This document shows, piece after piece, positions 54,408 to 64,000 of a DNA stretch of 64,000 nt. Source of the DNA: Paracoccus tegillarcae. GTDB lineage: Bacteria; Pseudomonadota; Alphaproteobacteria; Rhodobacterales; Rhodobacteraceae. The notes beneath the pieces are model-generated. The model saw only the letters and a program-made list of their open reading frames with translations. It did not search any database and had not been told where the DNA came from. Both the position numbers and the translations under genes were made by a program. The stretch is from NCBI RefSeq assembly GCF_002847305.1, contig NZ_CP025408.1, forward strand, positions 3,555,001 to 3,619,000. The letters run 5' to 3'. The stretch's first letter is position 1, and each line of letters begins with the position of its first letter.

Positions 54408-55247
54408 CTATCCCGACAGATCGGCAATCGCCCTTGCTTGATCCAGCAGCTTCTTGGCGGTTTCGACATGCAGGTTCTCGACGATCTTGCCGTCCAGCAC
54501 GGCCACGCCCTTGCCCTGGGCGGTTGCCGCCTCAAAGGCGTCGATCTGGCGGCGGGCAAGGTCGATCTCGGCCTCGGTCGGGCCAAAGCATTCGTTGGCG
54601 ATGGCCAATTGCGCCGGGTGGATCAGCGTCTTGCCGTCAAAACCCATATCCCGGCCCTGCTCGCATTCACCGCGCAGCCCGTCCTCGTCCCTGAAGGCGT
54701 TGAACACGCCGTCGACGATCACCTTGCCATGCGCCTTGGCAGCCAGCAGGCACAGCCCCAACCCGGTCTGCATCGGCAAACGGTCGGCGCGGGTGCGGCT
54801 GTTGATCTCTTTGGCCAGATCGTTGGTGCCCATCACCATGCCCTGCAAACGGGGATGAGCCGCGATTGCTGCGGCGTTCAGCATCCCGGCCGCGGTCTCC
54901 ATCATCGCCCAAAGCGGCGTGTCAGGCACCAGTGCTGCGGCGCGGTCCAGATCCTCGGGGCTGTTTACCTTGGGCACCAGCACCGCATCGGCACCGGTGG
55001 CAAAAGCCCGCGCATCATCGCTGCCCCATTCGGTATCCAGCCCGTTGATCCGCACGATCCGGGCGCGTCCGCCATAATCATTCTGCAGCGCGGCACCAAG
55101 CTGATCGCGGGCGGCGGCCTTTTCACTGGGCGCGACGGCGTCCTCCAGATCAAAGATGATGGCGTCGGCGGGCAGTCCCTGCGCCTTTTCCATCGCACGG
55201 GCATTGGCAGCCGGTATATAAAGAACAGAGCGATAGGGTCGTGCCAT
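54408..55247 (-). CDS. mcl2: (3S)-Malyl-CoA thioesterase (Mcl2-like), CitE/HpcH family
   Basis: A 279-residue TIM-barrel of the HpcH/CitE family. It begins MARPYRSVLYIPAANARAMEKA with FDLEDAVAP (metal-binding Glu/Asp), VRINGLDTEWG, MMETAAGM and MGTNDLAKE. In Rhodobacter sphaeroides the paralogue Mcl2 hydrolyses (3S)-malyl-CoA to malate while Mcl1 does the lyase reaction; co-localisation with mch fits Mcl2. ATG 55247 follows GAGGAAG. A lyase activity cannot be excluded from sequence alone. Confidence 0.85.
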   Translation of the reverse strand: MARPYRSVLYIPAANARAMEKAQGLPADAIIFDLEDAVAPSEKAAARDQLGAALQNDYGGRARIVRINGLDTEWGSDDARAFATGADAVLVPKVNSPEDLDRAAALVPDTPLWAMMETAAGMLNAAAIAAHPRLQGMVMGTNDLAKEINSRTRADRLPMQTGLGLCLLAAKAHGKVIVDGVFNAFRDEDGLRGECEQGRDMGFDGKTLIHPAQLAIANECFGPTEAEIDLARRQIDAFEAATAQGKGVAVLDGKIVENLHVETAKKLLDQARAIADLSG

Positions 55248-55328
55248 AACTTCCTCGCAGCAATAATATTGCGCGAAACTGCCTCTGCGCGACCGGAATG
55301 GCAAGTGCTTTTTCGCCGCAGCGCAGCG

Positions 55329-56090
55329 TCAGCCCGCCAGCAGCCCGGCGCCGCCCTGCCAGATCAGCCGGATCGAGACCAGCAGCAAGGCCCAGGTGAT
55401 GAACAGATAAAAGGCGCGCTGCGGCATCATCTTGACCAGCCGCACGCCCAGCCAGACGGCAAACAGCGCCACCGGCGTCAGGATCGCGGCAACACCCAGA
55501 TTGGCTGGCGACAACTGCCCCAATGCGGCATAGGGGATCAGTTTGACCGCGTTGACGACGGCAAAGAACACCGTGGTCGTGCCGGCATATATCAACGGCT
55601 CAAGCCGCAGCGGCTGGACATAGACCTGATAGGGGGCCGCGCCCGAATGGCTGACAAAGCTGGTATACCCGGCGATACCGCCCCAAAAGCTGCCTGCCCC
55701 CCAACGCGCAGGCCGCGGCGGTCCGTCCGGCGGGCGCCGCAGCAATGCGGTCAGCGCAAAGGTCAGCCCGATCAGCCCGACGATCAACTCGACCCCGGCC
55801 ACCGGCACGATGCTGGCGGTCAGCCAGCCAAAGACAATGCCGGCAATCGCGCCCGGCCACATCCGCGCCAGCACCCGCCAATTCGCGTGGCGCCAATAGG
55901 CGATCAGCCCGCCAATGTCGGAAACGATATAGACCGGCAGCAGCACCCCGGCGGCCTGCACCGGCGACATGACCAGCGACAGCAGCGGCACCGACAGCAC
56001 CGCAACCATGGACAATCCGCCCTTGGCCAGGCCCACGGCAATCGCGGCAATCACCGCCAGCGCCCAACCCGTTGCCGTCAGTTCAATCAT
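55329..56090 (-). CDS. TauE/SafE family sulfite exporter-like permease
   Basis: A 253-residue membrane protein with about eight hydrophobic segments; GLAKGGLSMVAVLSVPLLSLVMSPVQAAGVLLPVYIVSDI and SHSGAAPYQVYVQPLRL are family patterns. ATG 56090 is preferred to the longer reading. TauE/SafE proteins export sulfite or small organic acids; here the substrate is unknown, although neighbours in C4/C5-acid metabolism could hint at an organic acid. Confidence 0.86.
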   Translation of the reverse strand: MIELTATGWALAVIAAIAVGLAKGGLSMVAVLSVPLLSLVMSPVQAAGVLLPVYIVSDIGGLIAYWRHANWRVLARMWPGAIAGIVFGWLTASIVPVAGVELIVGLIGLTFALTALLRRPPDGPPRPARWGAGSFWGGIAGYTSFVSHSGAAPYQVYVQPLRLEPLIYAGTTTVFFAVVNAVKLIPYAALGQLSPANLGVAAILTPVALFAVWLGVRLVKMMPQRAFYLFITWALLLVSIRLIWQGGAGLLAG

Positions 56091-56145
56091 TCCAGCTTTG
56101 CACACTCTCAAGACGTCGATCCGCGCCAGTTGTGCCAAATGCGGC

Positions 56146-56159
56146 TGTTAGCGCAAGCC
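56146..56159. promoter_or_regulatory. LacI-type operator-like half palindrome upstream of mdh
   Basis: TGTTAGCGCAAGCC shares TGTTAGCG with the sequence upstream of the GH1 gene and TTAGCG with that upstream of eda. It is 79 bp before the mdh ATG. The right half is degenerate, so this is tentative. Confidence 0.3.
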
Positions 56160-56198
56160 CCCGTCGGCACTCTTGCGGTTTACGTTTCAAAGGACTAG

Positions 56199-57200
<1,002 letters not shown>

Positions 57201-57224
57201 GGCTGACCCAACTTGCCAATGCTG

Positions 57225-57256
57225 AAACGGCACGCCATCATCGGCGTGCCGTTTTT
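57225..57256 (+). terminator. Rho-independent terminator after mdh
   Basis: A perfect 12-bp stem (AAACGGCACGCC at 57225-57236 with GGCGTGCCGTTT at 57243-57254) and six-base loop, ending in TTTTT. Confidence 0.95.
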
Positions 57257-57272
57257 CGTTCAAGAGGTTGCC

Positions 57273-58472
57273 ATGTTTCCCCTTCGCCCGCTGATCGCCG
57301 CAGCGCTGCTGGCGGCGACACCCGCGCTGGCAGATGACACCAAAACCTCAGCGCTGATCGCGTCCGACGGGCTGACCGGCGCACGCAAGGCGTTACAGGC
57401 GCAACCGCCCGGCCCCGACCGCGACCTGGGCCTGGCGGCGGTCACCTTTCTCGCGGGGATCGAGGCCGGCTATCAGGCCCGCTGGCGCGTCGGGGCCACC
57501 AATCCCATGCTGCCCGTCCCGGTGATCGGCACGCCTTTGCCAGAGAACGGTTCACCCGAACCGATGACCGGCGACATGCTGTCGCAATTGCTGAGCGACC
57601 TCGCAGCCGCCATGGCCGCCACCCGCGAGGCCCTGCCAACCGATCCCGACCCCGATGCCGCGCTGGTCCTGCGCCTCGACGATGTGTGGCTCGATGTGAA
57701 CGGCGATGGGCAGCGCCTGCAAGGCGCCGAGGGGCTGTTGCGCCTGGCGGGCCTGCCCATGCCCGAACCCGGCAGGGACGTGATCCGCTTTGACGCCGCC
57801 GACGCGCATTGGCTGCGTGCCTATACGCATCTGATCGAAGGCACGGCGCGGGCCGCCCTGGCCTTTGACCCCGAAACGGCGCTGTCGCGGATGATCGCCT
57901 TGCGCACAGAGGTCGCGCGCCAGCAGGCCGAGGGCGCGCATCAACTGGCCCGCGAACCGATGATGCGCCAGCAGGCCGCGTTTATCGGCCCGTTCCTGGA
58001 TATCGCGGCTGTCACCCTGCAAACCCTGCGCAACCAGCCCGACCCCGAGGGGATTCAGGCCGCCGCCGATCACCTGACCCTGACCGTCGATGCCAATCGC
58101 GATTTCTGGGCTGCGGTCGCGACCGAAACCGACAATGACCGCGAATGGATTCCGAATGACAGCCAGCAGGCCGCCCTTGGATTTCAGCTGCCGCCCGGCA
58201 CCGGCGACGCCTGGCTGGATGTGCTGGACGAGGGCCGGATGGTCCTTTCCGGCGAACGGTTGATCCCGCATTGGCGGATGGAGCCGGGCTACGGCATCGA
58301 CCTGTCGAAATGGATCGCCGAGCCGACGCCGGTGGATTTTCTGGGCTGGGCGCAAGGCGCCGATGCCCTTGCCTTCACCGGTCCCGGCCTGACGATCGGC
58401 CGTGACGCATGGCGGCGCTTTGGCGATATGTTCGGCGGCCGCGCGGGGCTTTACATGGTGTTGTTCAACTGA
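57273..58472 (+). CDS. Exported protein of unknown function
   Basis: A 399-residue protein with a Sec signal peptide (FPLRPLIAAALLAATPALA, cleavage near residue 20). The mature part is Asp/Ala/Gly-rich and predicted mostly helical; features include GMDxGQRLQGAEGLLRLAGL-like segment VNGDGQRLQGAEGLL, two NDNDREW-type acidic patches and the tail GRDAWRRFGDMFGGRAGLYMVLFN. I do not recognise a family. ATG 57273 is preferred because the signal peptide starts there. It sits between the mdh terminator and the sucC regulatory region. Confidence 0.78.
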   Translation: MFPLRPLIAAALLAATPALADDTKTSALIASDGLTGARKALQAQPPGPDRDLGLAAVTFLAGIEAGYQARWRVGATNPMLPVPVIGTPLPENGSPEPMTGDMLSQLLSDLAAAMAATREALPTDPDPDAALVLRLDDVWLDVNGDGQRLQGAEGLLRLAGLPMPEPGRDVIRFDAADAHWLRAYTHLIEGTARAALAFDPETALSRMIALRTEVARQQAEGAHQLAREPMMRQQAAFIGPFLDIAAVTLQTLRNQPDPEGIQAAADHLTLTVDANRDFWAAVATETDNDREWIPNDSQQAALGFQLPPGTGDAWLDVLDEGRMVLSGERLIPHWRMEPGYGIDLSKWIAEPTPVDFLGWAQGADALAFTGPGLTIGRDAWRRFGDMFGGRAGLYMVLFN

Positions 58473-58536
58473 ACCCCGACCGGATTGCCGAGACGAATCG
58501 TCTTGTTATCGCCAACATCGGGCATGATCGGATGAT

Positions 58537-58569
58537 TTGTGATCACAGCCGAAAAGCTCGTGATCACAA
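58537..58569. promoter_or_regulatory. Double palindrome operator upstream of sucC
   Basis: TTGTGATCAC (58537-58546), 13 bp, then GTGATCACAA (58560-58569), about 125 bp before the sucC ATG. Core sequence, core spacing (21 bp) and outer TT/AA are the same as at 52177 upstream of sdhC; the 13-bp spacers differ, so the repeat is specific to the recognition half-sites. Confidence 0.8.
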
Positions 58570-58678
58570 CCGCCTCAATCCGGTGGAATTGCGCCGCGGG
58601 CATTGAAAAACGGTTCATACGGCTGTCACACTGTGCCAGAACCAACCGAAATCTGCTGAACCGATCAAGGGGGTCGCG

Positions 58679-59872
58679 ATGAACATTCACGAATATCAGG
58701 CCAAGGCGCTGTTGCGCCAATACGGCGCACCTGTCAGCGACGGGCGCATCGTGACACAGGCCGATCAGGCGAAATCTGCTGCGGGTGAGCTGGACGGCCC
58801 ACTCTGGGTGATCAAGGCTCAGATCCATGCCGGCGGACGCGGCAAGGGCAGCTTCAAGGAAAAAGAGGCTGGCGAAAAAGGCGGCGTGCGTCTGGCCAAA
58901 TCAGTCAGCGAAGCCGAGGAACTGACCCGTCAGATGCTGGGCCGCACCCTGGTCACGCATCAGACCGGCCCCGCCGGCAAGCAGGTCAACCGCATCTATA
59001 TCGAAGACGGCAGCGACATCGAACGCGAGCTGTATCTGGCCCTTCTGGTCGATCGCGGCACCTCGCGCGTCAGCTTTGTCGCCTCGACCGAGGGCGGCAT
59101 GGATATCGAAGAAGTCGCCGCGAACACGCCTGAAAAGATCGTCAGCTTCAGCGTCGATCCGGCCTCGGGCCTGTCGGATTTCCACGGCCGCCGCGTGGCC
59201 TTTGCGCTTGGCCTCGAGGGCCAGCAGGTCAAGCAATGCGTGGCGCTGATCCGCAATCTCTATCGCATGTTCATCGAAAAAGACATGGAGATGCTGGAAA
59301 TCAACCCGCTGATCGTGACCGACAAGGGCGATCTGAAATGCCTCGATGCCAAGATGGGCTTTGACAACAATGCCCTCTATCGCCAGTCCGACATCATGGC
59401 GCTGCGCGACGAGACCGAAGAAGATTCCAAGGAACTGGCGGCATCCAAGTTCGACCTGAACTACATCGCGCTGGACGGCGAAATCGGCTGCATGGTGAAC
59501 GGCGCCGGTCTGGCGATGGCCACCATGGACATCATCAAGCTTTATGGTGCCGAACCCGCCAACTTCCTCGACGTGGGCGGCGGCGCGACCAAGGACAAGG
59601 TCACCGAGGCGTTCAAGATCATCACCTCTGACCCGAACGTCAAAGGCATCCTGGTCAACATCTTCGGCGGCATCATGCGCTGCGACATCATCGCCGAGGG
59701 CATCGTTGCCGCGGTGAAAGAGGTCGGCCTGAAAGTGCCGCTGGTCGTGCGCCTCGAAGGCACCAATGTCGAAGAAGGCAAGCGCATCATCAACGAAAGC
59801 GACGTTGACGTGATCGCAGCCGACGACCTGAAGGACGGCGCCGAAAAGATCGTCAAAGCGGTCAAGGGGTGA
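58679..59872 (+). CDS. sucC: Succinyl-CoA synthetase beta subunit
   Basis: ADP-forming succinate-CoA ligase beta chain, 397 residues. [19 protein letters not shown] is the standard start; the ATP-grasp fold shows [17 protein letters not shown] and [10 protein letters not shown], and the C-terminal domain [21 protein letters not shown] with LDVGGGAT and [15 protein letters not shown]. It is the first gene after the regulatory element at 58537. Confidence 0.98.
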   Translation: MNIHEYQAKALLRQYGAPVSDGRIVTQADQAKSAAGELDGPLWVIKAQIHAGGRGKGSFKEKEAGEKGGVRLAKSVSEAEELTRQMLGRTLVTHQTGPAGKQVNRIYIEDGSDIERELYLALLVDRGTSRVSFVASTEGGMDIEEVAANTPEKIVSFSVDPASGLSDFHGRRVAFALGLEGQQVKQCVALIRNLYRMFIEKDMEMLEINPLIVTDKGDLKCLDAKMGFDNNALYRQSDIMALRDETEEDSKELAASKFDLNYIALDGEIGCMVNGAGLAMATMDIIKLYGAEPANFLDVGGGATKDKVTEAFKIITSDPNVKGILVNIFGGIMRCDIIAEGIVAAVKEVGLKVPLVVRLEGTNVEEGKRIINESDVDVIAADDLKDGAEKIVKAVKG

Positions 59873-59930
59873 CGCACGTGCGAGCCATCAACCGCAATCC
59901 GGCACCAACATTTTCGACAGGAGCCACCAC

Positions 59931-60815
59931 ATGGCCATTCTCGTAGACAAGAACACCAAAGTCATCACCCAGGGGATCACCGGGTCTCAGGGGACGTTCC
60001 ACACCGAACAGGCGATCGCCTACGGCACCAATATGGTCGGCGGCGTGACGCCCGGCAAAGGCGGCCAGACGCATCTGGACCTGCCCGTCTTCAACTCGGT
60101 CCACGAGGCCATGGAAAAGACCGGCGCGAACGCGACCGCCATCTATGTGCCGCCGCCCTTCGCAGCGGATTCGATCCTCGAGGCGATTGACGCGCAGATC
60201 CCGCTGATCGTCGCCATCACCGAGGGCATCCCGGTGCTGGACATGATGCGGGTGAAACGCGCGCTTGAGGGATCGACCTCCAAGCTGATCGGCCCCAACT
60301 GCCCCGGCGTCATGACCCCCGATGAATGCAAGATCGGCATCATGCCGGGCAGCATCTTCCGGCGCGGCAGCGTCGGCGTCGTCTCGCGCTCGGGCACTCT
60401 GACCTATGAGGCGGTCAAGCAGACCACCGATGTGGGTCTGGGCCAGTCCAGCGCCATCGGCATCGGCGGCGACCCGATCAAGGGGATGGAGCATATCGAC
60501 GTGCTGCAGATGTTCCTCGATGATGATGAAACGGAATCCATCATCATGATCGGCGAAATCGGTGGCAGCGCCGAGGAAGAGGCCGCCGAATTCCTGGCCG
60601 AGCAAAAGAAAAAGGGCAAATGGAAGCCCACCGCCGGCTTCATTGCAGGCCGCACCGCACCTCCGGGCCGCCGCATGGGCCACGCCGGCGCCATCGTCTC
60701 GGGCGGCAAGGGCGATGCCGAATCCAAGATCGAGGCGATGAAATCCGCCGGGATCGTGGTTGCCGAAAGCCCCGCCGGGCTGGGCGAGGCGGTGCTGAAA
60801 GCGATCGACAACTAG
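59931..60815 (+). CDS. sucD: Succinyl-CoA synthetase alpha subunit
   Basis: Alpha chain of the same ligase, 294 residues. [18 protein letters not shown] is the CoA-binding start; the phosphorylated histidine is His251 in [24 protein letters not shown] and [16 protein letters not shown] are further signatures. It follows sucC after 58 bp, with AGGAG before the ATG. Confidence 0.98.
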   Translation: MAILVDKNTKVITQGITGSQGTFHTEQAIAYGTNMVGGVTPGKGGQTHLDLPVFNSVHEAMEKTGANATAIYVPPPFAADSILEAIDAQIPLIVAITEGIPVLDMMRVKRALEGSTSKLIGPNCPGVMTPDECKIGIMPGSIFRRGSVGVVSRSGTLTYEAVKQTTDVGLGQSSAIGIGGDPIKGMEHIDVLQMFLDDDETESIIMIGEIGGSAEEEAAEFLAEQKKKGKWKPTAGFIAGRTAPPGRRMGHAGAIVSGGKGDAESKIEAMKSAGIVVAESPAGLGEAVLKAIDN

Positions 60816-60877
60816 ACAGCGCTTGCCCACCGAAACCGTTCCGGTGAGCGCGCCAAACAAAAAGCGGAGCGACCAGA

Positions 60878-62044
60878 TTGACAATCGCAACCTCGCCTGA
60901 TCCTTCCCCGGATGGTCCGGGTGATGCAGCGTCGCTCAGTTGGTCGCTTTGCATTCCCACGCTGAACCGCATCGACGTCCTTGAACTGGCGCTTCGCTGT
61001 GCGCTGGCCCAGACACGAAAACCGGCCCAGGTGATCGTGATCGATGCAGGCGACCAGCCCAGGGCCAACCGCGATCGTCTCGCGCCGCTGTTTCACGGTC
61101 AGGGCATCAGTTTCATCCACGAACCGGCCAACAAACGCTCATCCGCGGTACAACGCAATCAGGCGCTGTCGCATGTCACGTCAGAGATCACCTTCTTCAC
61201 CGATGACGACACGCTGATGTTTCCCGATTGCGCACAAACGCTGATGGCGCGCTACGAGGCCGATCCCGACCAACGCATTGCCGCCATCGCTCTGGTCGAT
61301 GTCCCGCAGATCCCGCCGGCGGCACAAAAAGCCCTGACCGCGCCGGACGCGGCCCGGACGCCAGTGCTCGGCGTAAAAAAGGGCGGCACGGCAGAACAGC
61401 GCGACCGGCTGAACCGGATGAACCGCACATCCGGCCTGTGGCGCTGGTTCAGCCGCGAGGTGTTGATGTTTTCGGTGGAAAACATGTTTGTTCCCTATGA
61501 CCGCCACCGCAAACGGCCTGACGTCAGCGGCCTGCCCGCCGGCGCGCGCCCTGTCGAACAGATACGTCATCTGCCCGGCTATGGTATGTCGGTGCGCAGC
61601 GACATCGCCCGGCGCGAGTCTTTCAACCCGTATCTTCTGGCCTATTGCCCCTGCGAGGATCTGGATGCCAGCTATCGGTGGGGCCGGCACGGGCTGTGCG
61701 TCGTCGCCCCCGATGCGCGGGTCCGCCATCATGAAGTCCAAGCAAGCCGCATCGGCCGCCGCGAGGCAACCTCGCTTGGCATTTCGAACAATGCGCTCTT
61801 TATCCACACCAACAGCGACTCGCCGATCCGGCACCGGCTTGCCTTTGCCATCTATGTCGCAAGGCGGCTTTTGGGCGAGACGCTGAAGGACGCGGCCACG
61901 CGGCGCTTCACGTTTCCGCAAGCGCGCGGTGTGCTGGACGCGATCCCCAGTGCCATCGGCATCTTCCGCCGCCCCCTGTCCGAGGCGCAGGATTGGTACG
62001 ATGATCGGCAAAAGCGGCTTCTTTCCCGCCCGAGGCCGTCATGA
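60878..62044 (+). CDS. Family 2 glycosyltransferase embedded in the suc operon
   Basis: A 388-residue GT-A fold transferase. SWSLCIPTLNRIDVLELAL (about 21-39) and QRNQALSHVTSEITFFTDDDTLMFPD, whose DDD is the metal/nucleotide-sugar site, mark the GT2 domain; YCPCEDLDASYRWGRHG resembles the acceptor-side ED motif. The start is TTG 60878 behind GGAG; no ATG is nearby. No membrane anchor is obvious. It separates sucD from lipoprotein genes and sucA and has no glycan gene neighbours; its product is unknown. Confidence 0.85.
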   Translation: MTIATSPDPSPDGPGDAASLSWSLCIPTLNRIDVLELALRCALAQTRKPAQVIVIDAGDQPRANRDRLAPLFHGQGISFIHEPANKRSSAVQRNQALSHVTSEITFFTDDDTLMFPDCAQTLMARYEADPDQRIAAIALVDVPQIPPAAQKALTAPDAARTPVLGVKKGGTAEQRDRLNRMNRTSGLWRWFSREVLMFSVENMFVPYDRHRKRPDVSGLPAGARPVEQIRHLPGYGMSVRSDIARRESFNPYLLAYCPCEDLDASYRWGRHGLCVVAPDARVRHHEVQASRIGRREATSLGISNNALFIHTNSDSPIRHRLAFAIYVARRLLGETLKDAATRRFTFPQARGVLDAIPSAIGIFRRPLSEAQDWYDDRQKRLLSRPRPS

Positions 62045-62160
62045 CCCGGCGGCACCGCCCACCCTCCATGACCGGTTTCGGACAGGGCAGCCAATGTTTG
62101 ACATCCCGTCTGGCTAGTCGGACATTGGCCGGATGCAATGATGAGCTTGCCGGGGATGAG

Positions 62161-62553
62161 ATGAGCCTTCACAACATGCCGGCGCAATCGCAACCTCCAG
62201 CCTTTGCGCCGGGGTCACGCTCGATGATGTCACTGTCTTTCGCCGCGCTGATCACGCTGACCGCCTGCGGCGGCAAGAGCACGGACCTGATCCTGCCCGG
62301 CGGCGTGCCGGCTATGACCGATTTGCATCAGGCCAGCACCCTGCCCCCTGACTCGGTGCGCACGGTTGCGCGGCGCGATTATGGCTGGCGGCTGATCTAC
62401 CACCCCGCCCGCGCACCGGCCAATGCAGAACAGGGCGCGGCACGTGCGCTCTGTGGGCTGGAAAGCCGCCGCCCTGCGCGAATAGAGAACATCCCCCGCA
62501 TCGATGCCTATGCCGATCCCGGCGCTCAGATCATCGATATTTATTGTGCATAA
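62161..62553 (+). CDS. Small lipoprotein in the suc operon (paralogue 1)
   Basis: A lipoprotein of about 130 residues (start ATG 62161 behind GGGGATGAG; ATG 62224 would give a shorter, more typical signal). The hydrophobic segment MSLSFAALITLTACGG ends in lipobox LTAC. The mature protein finishes with a domain of pattern LIYHPARAP...AARALCG (about 30 residues) PGAQIIDIYCA, with two cysteines 31 residues apart. The same layout is in the lipoprotein at 62778. Function unknown; it is between the GT2 gene and sucA. Confidence 0.8.
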   Translation: MSLHNMPAQSQPPAFAPGSRSMMSLSFAALITLTACGGKSTDLILPGGVPAMTDLHQASTLPPDSVRTVARRDYGWRLIYHPARAPANAEQGAARALCGLESRRPARIENIPRIDAYADPGAQIIDIYCA

Positions 62554-62565
62554 GGGGCCCGCGGC

Positions 62566-62781
62566 ATGAGATCGAAACGTCACATCGTCAAAGCCTCCGC
62601 GCCGCAACCAAGCGCAGGATCGCCGGCGGCTGAGCGCGGTCCAGGCCTATCTGCACGGACGGCTTTGCCGCTCGGCCTGGCACTTTTGCTGATTTGCAGC
62701 GTTGTGCTGGCAACGCTGATCGCATTTTCACATGTCATGGGCTTGCAGTTGCTGCCCAGCAAAAAAGAGGTCCACCCGTGA
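62566..62781 (+). CDS. Small single-span membrane protein in the suc operon
   Basis: A 71-residue protein with a basic, Pro/Ala-rich N-terminus, one hydrophobic helix (about 34-58, LPLGLALLLICSVVLATLIAF) and a short KKEVHP tail. It starts 12 bp after the preceding lipoprotein gene and its stop overlaps the next gene's GTG (GTGA). Coupling to two lipoproteins suggests that the three products act together, but no function is known. Confidence 0.75.
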   Translation: MRSKRHIVKASAPQPSAGSPAAERGPGLSARTALPLGLALLLICSVVLATLIAFSHVMGLQLLPSKKEVHP

Positions 62782-63248
62782 TCCAGAGAACCAGACCCAT
62801 TGCTGCGCTTGGCCTTATCGCGCTGACCCTGGCCGCCTGTGCCCAGCCTATCGCGAACCCGGCCGAGCTGGGACCGAACGCACCCGTGCGCTCGGCTGTC
62901 CCGGAATCGCCCTATCGCGCGGCTACCTCGCGCATGCGGCCCGCGCAGCCGGCACCCGTCATCGCCGCGCCGATCCCGGTCGCACCTGCCGTACCGACCG
63001 GCCCCAGCGGCCCGCTGGACGCGCGGACCGGGCTGCATCAATCGGCGCTGGTCTCGGTTTCCGGCAGTGCCGACAGCCAGTTCATCGTGCTGTTCCGCCC
63101 CGGCCAAACCGACAGCGATAGTATCGACACGGCACCGGGCAAGCTGTGTGGCGCGACCGGCGTGGCAAGCTCCCGGACAAATTCACCTGGATCGGGCAGC
63201 GCCATGCCCGGCGTGCAGACCATGATCGTCAAATGTGGGGCCGCGTGA
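62778..63248 (+). CDS. Small lipoprotein in the suc operon (paralogue 2)
   Basis: A 156-residue lipoprotein from GTG 62778. RPIAALGLIALTLAACAQ carries lipobox LAAC at about 17-20; a Pro/Ala/Val-rich linker spans about 40-85, probably crossing the cell wall. The C-terminal domain reads IVLFRPGQTD...APGKLCG (about 28 residues) PGVQTMIVKCGAA. It aligns in spacing and motif with the domain in the 62161 lipoprotein, two cysteines 29 residues apart. It lies 48 bp before sucA. Confidence 0.8.
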   Translation: MIQRTRPIAALGLIALTLAACAQPIANPAELGPNAPVRSAVPESPYRAATSRMRPAQPAPVIAAPIPVAPAVPTGPSGPLDARTGLHQSALVSVSGSADSQFIVLFRPGQTDSDSIDTAPGKLCGATGVASSRTNSPGSGSAMPGVQTMIVKCGAA

Positions 63249-63296
63249 TGCGGCGCCCCGTCTTTACTCAGCCAAAGCGCAAAGGACGCGCGTAAA

Positions 63297-64000
63297 ATGA
63301 ACGACCAACCCAACAACGCCGATTTCCACGATTCATCGTTCCTGCAGGGCCATAACGCAGCCTATATGGAACAGCTTTACGGCCAGTGGGCGCGCGACCC
63401 GCAGGCGGTCGATCAGGCCTGGGCCGATTATTTCAGCGGTCTGGGCGACTCCGAGGCCGATGTCAGCCGCGAGGCCGCGGGCGCCAGCTGGGCGCGTGCC
63501 GACTGGCCGCCCGCCCCCGTGGACGAGCGCACATCGGCGCTGACCGGCGAATGGCCGCAGGCCAGCGATGCCGAGGCCAGGGCGGCGATGAAGAAGATTG
63601 CCGGCAAGGCCGAGGAAAAGGGGGTGGGCCTCAGCGATGCGCAGATGCGTCAGGCGGTGCTGGACAGCATTCGCGCGCTGATGCTGATCCGCGCCTTCCG
63701 GATCCGGGGCCACCTGCATGCCCATCTGGACCCGCTTGGCCTGCGCACCTATCCCGACCACGGCGAATTGAAGCCGCAGACCTACGGGTTCGAGGAAAAG
63801 GATCTGGATCGCCCGATCTTTATCGACAATGTGCTGGGTCTCGAGATCGCGACGATCCGCCAGATCGTGCAGCTGATGAAACGCACCTATTGCGGCACCT
63901 TTGCGCTGCAATACATGCATATCTCGAACCCCGAAGAGGCCGCATGGCTGAAAGAACGGATCGAGGGTTACGGCAAGGAAATCGAGTTCACCCAGAACGG
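63297..64000 (+). CDS. sucA: 2-Oxoglutarate dehydrogenase E1 component (partial)
   Basis: First 234 codons of the thiamine-diphosphate-dependent E1 subunit; the gene runs off the right edge. ATG 63297 follows AAAGGA. The start HDSSFLQGHNAAYMEQLYGQWARDPQAVD is the E2-binding N-terminal helix region; RIRGHLHAHLDPLGL and YCGTFALQYMHISNPEEAAWLKERIE are the conserved E1 segments. The E2 (sucB) and lpd genes are expected just beyond the window. Confidence 0.97.
   Translation, partial: MNDQPNNADFHDSSFLQGHNAAYMEQLYGQWARDPQAVDQAWADYFSGLGDSEADVSREAAGASWARADWPPAPVDERTSALTGEWPQASDAEARAAMKKIAGKAEEKGVGLSDAQMRQAVLDSIRALMLIRAFRIRGHLHAHLDPLGLRTYPDHGELKPQTYGFEEKDLDRPIFIDNVLGLEIATIRQIVQLMKRTYCGTFALQYMHISNPEEAAWLKERIEGYGKEIEFTQN

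Overview
The window looks like a high-GC chromosome segment from a Rhodobacteraceae bacterium, most likely Paracoccus or a close relative. The evidence is the two-piece (circularly permuted) alphaproteobacterial tmRNA, the SspB-alpha adaptor, ethylmalonyl-CoA pathway genes (mesaconyl-CoA hydratase and a malyl-CoA thioesterase), split glyQ/glyS with a small gene between them, and sdhCDA-x-sdhB and mdh-sucCD-x-sucA layouts. No prophage, insertion sequence, CRISPR array, rRNA or ordinary tRNA gene was seen.

Layout. 1-630: the permuted ssrA gene with a clear promoter. 0.63-6.1 kb: chromate transporter, SspB, a type III polyketide synthase remnant fused to an isoprenylcysteine-methyltransferase-like gene, fumarase and small conserved genes. 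6.07-10.7 kb (minus): a tight four-gene operon for a GDP-3,6-dideoxyhexose, probably GDP-L-colitose. 10.8-24.8 kb: purine catabolism (guanine deaminase, XdhABC, PuuD urate oxidase, 5-hydroxyisourate hydrolase) with two NCS2-type permeases, an STAS-less SulP transporter, and LysR and IclR regulators. 24.9-31.4 kb: cytidylate kinase, the opgG-opgH-opgC periplasmic glucan operon and a LuxR-type regulator without a synthase gene. 31.6-34.3 kb: rpsB-tsf and a methyltransferase. 34.3-38.9 kb: LysR, an MttB-family methyltransferase without pyrrolysine, KDPG aldolase and an MFS transporter. 38.9-46.9 kb: a repeat/peptidoglycan-binding protein, glyQ-x-glyS, a Hint-domain protein and a GH1 glycosidase. 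47-52 kb (minus): succinate dehydrogenase operon. 52.3-56.1 kb (minus): ethylmalonyl-CoA pathway genes and a TauE/SafE permease. 56.2-64 kb: mdh, sucC, sucD and the start of sucA.

How the genes work together. The right third is central carbon metabolism: Mdh, SucCD, SucA, Sdh and (far left) FumC cover much of the TCA cycle, and Mch/Mcl2 handle C5/C4 CoA-esters for acetate assimilation. The two TCA operons on opposite strands (sdhC and sucC) carry the same control element upstream: two GTGATCAC palindromes exactly 21 bp apart, with identical flanks (TTGTGATCAC-N13-GTGATCACAA). Both operons are also interrupted, before their last catalytic genes, by cassettes encoding small lipoproteins plus a transferase (sulfotransferase-like in sdh, GT2 in suc). 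That combination is the least explained feature of the window. Other oddities are a 240-bp low-GC patch inside glyS, an array of 11-bp repeats upstream of the SulP gene, and several gene remnants.

All identifications come from reading the sequence and recalled family knowledge; no database search was run.
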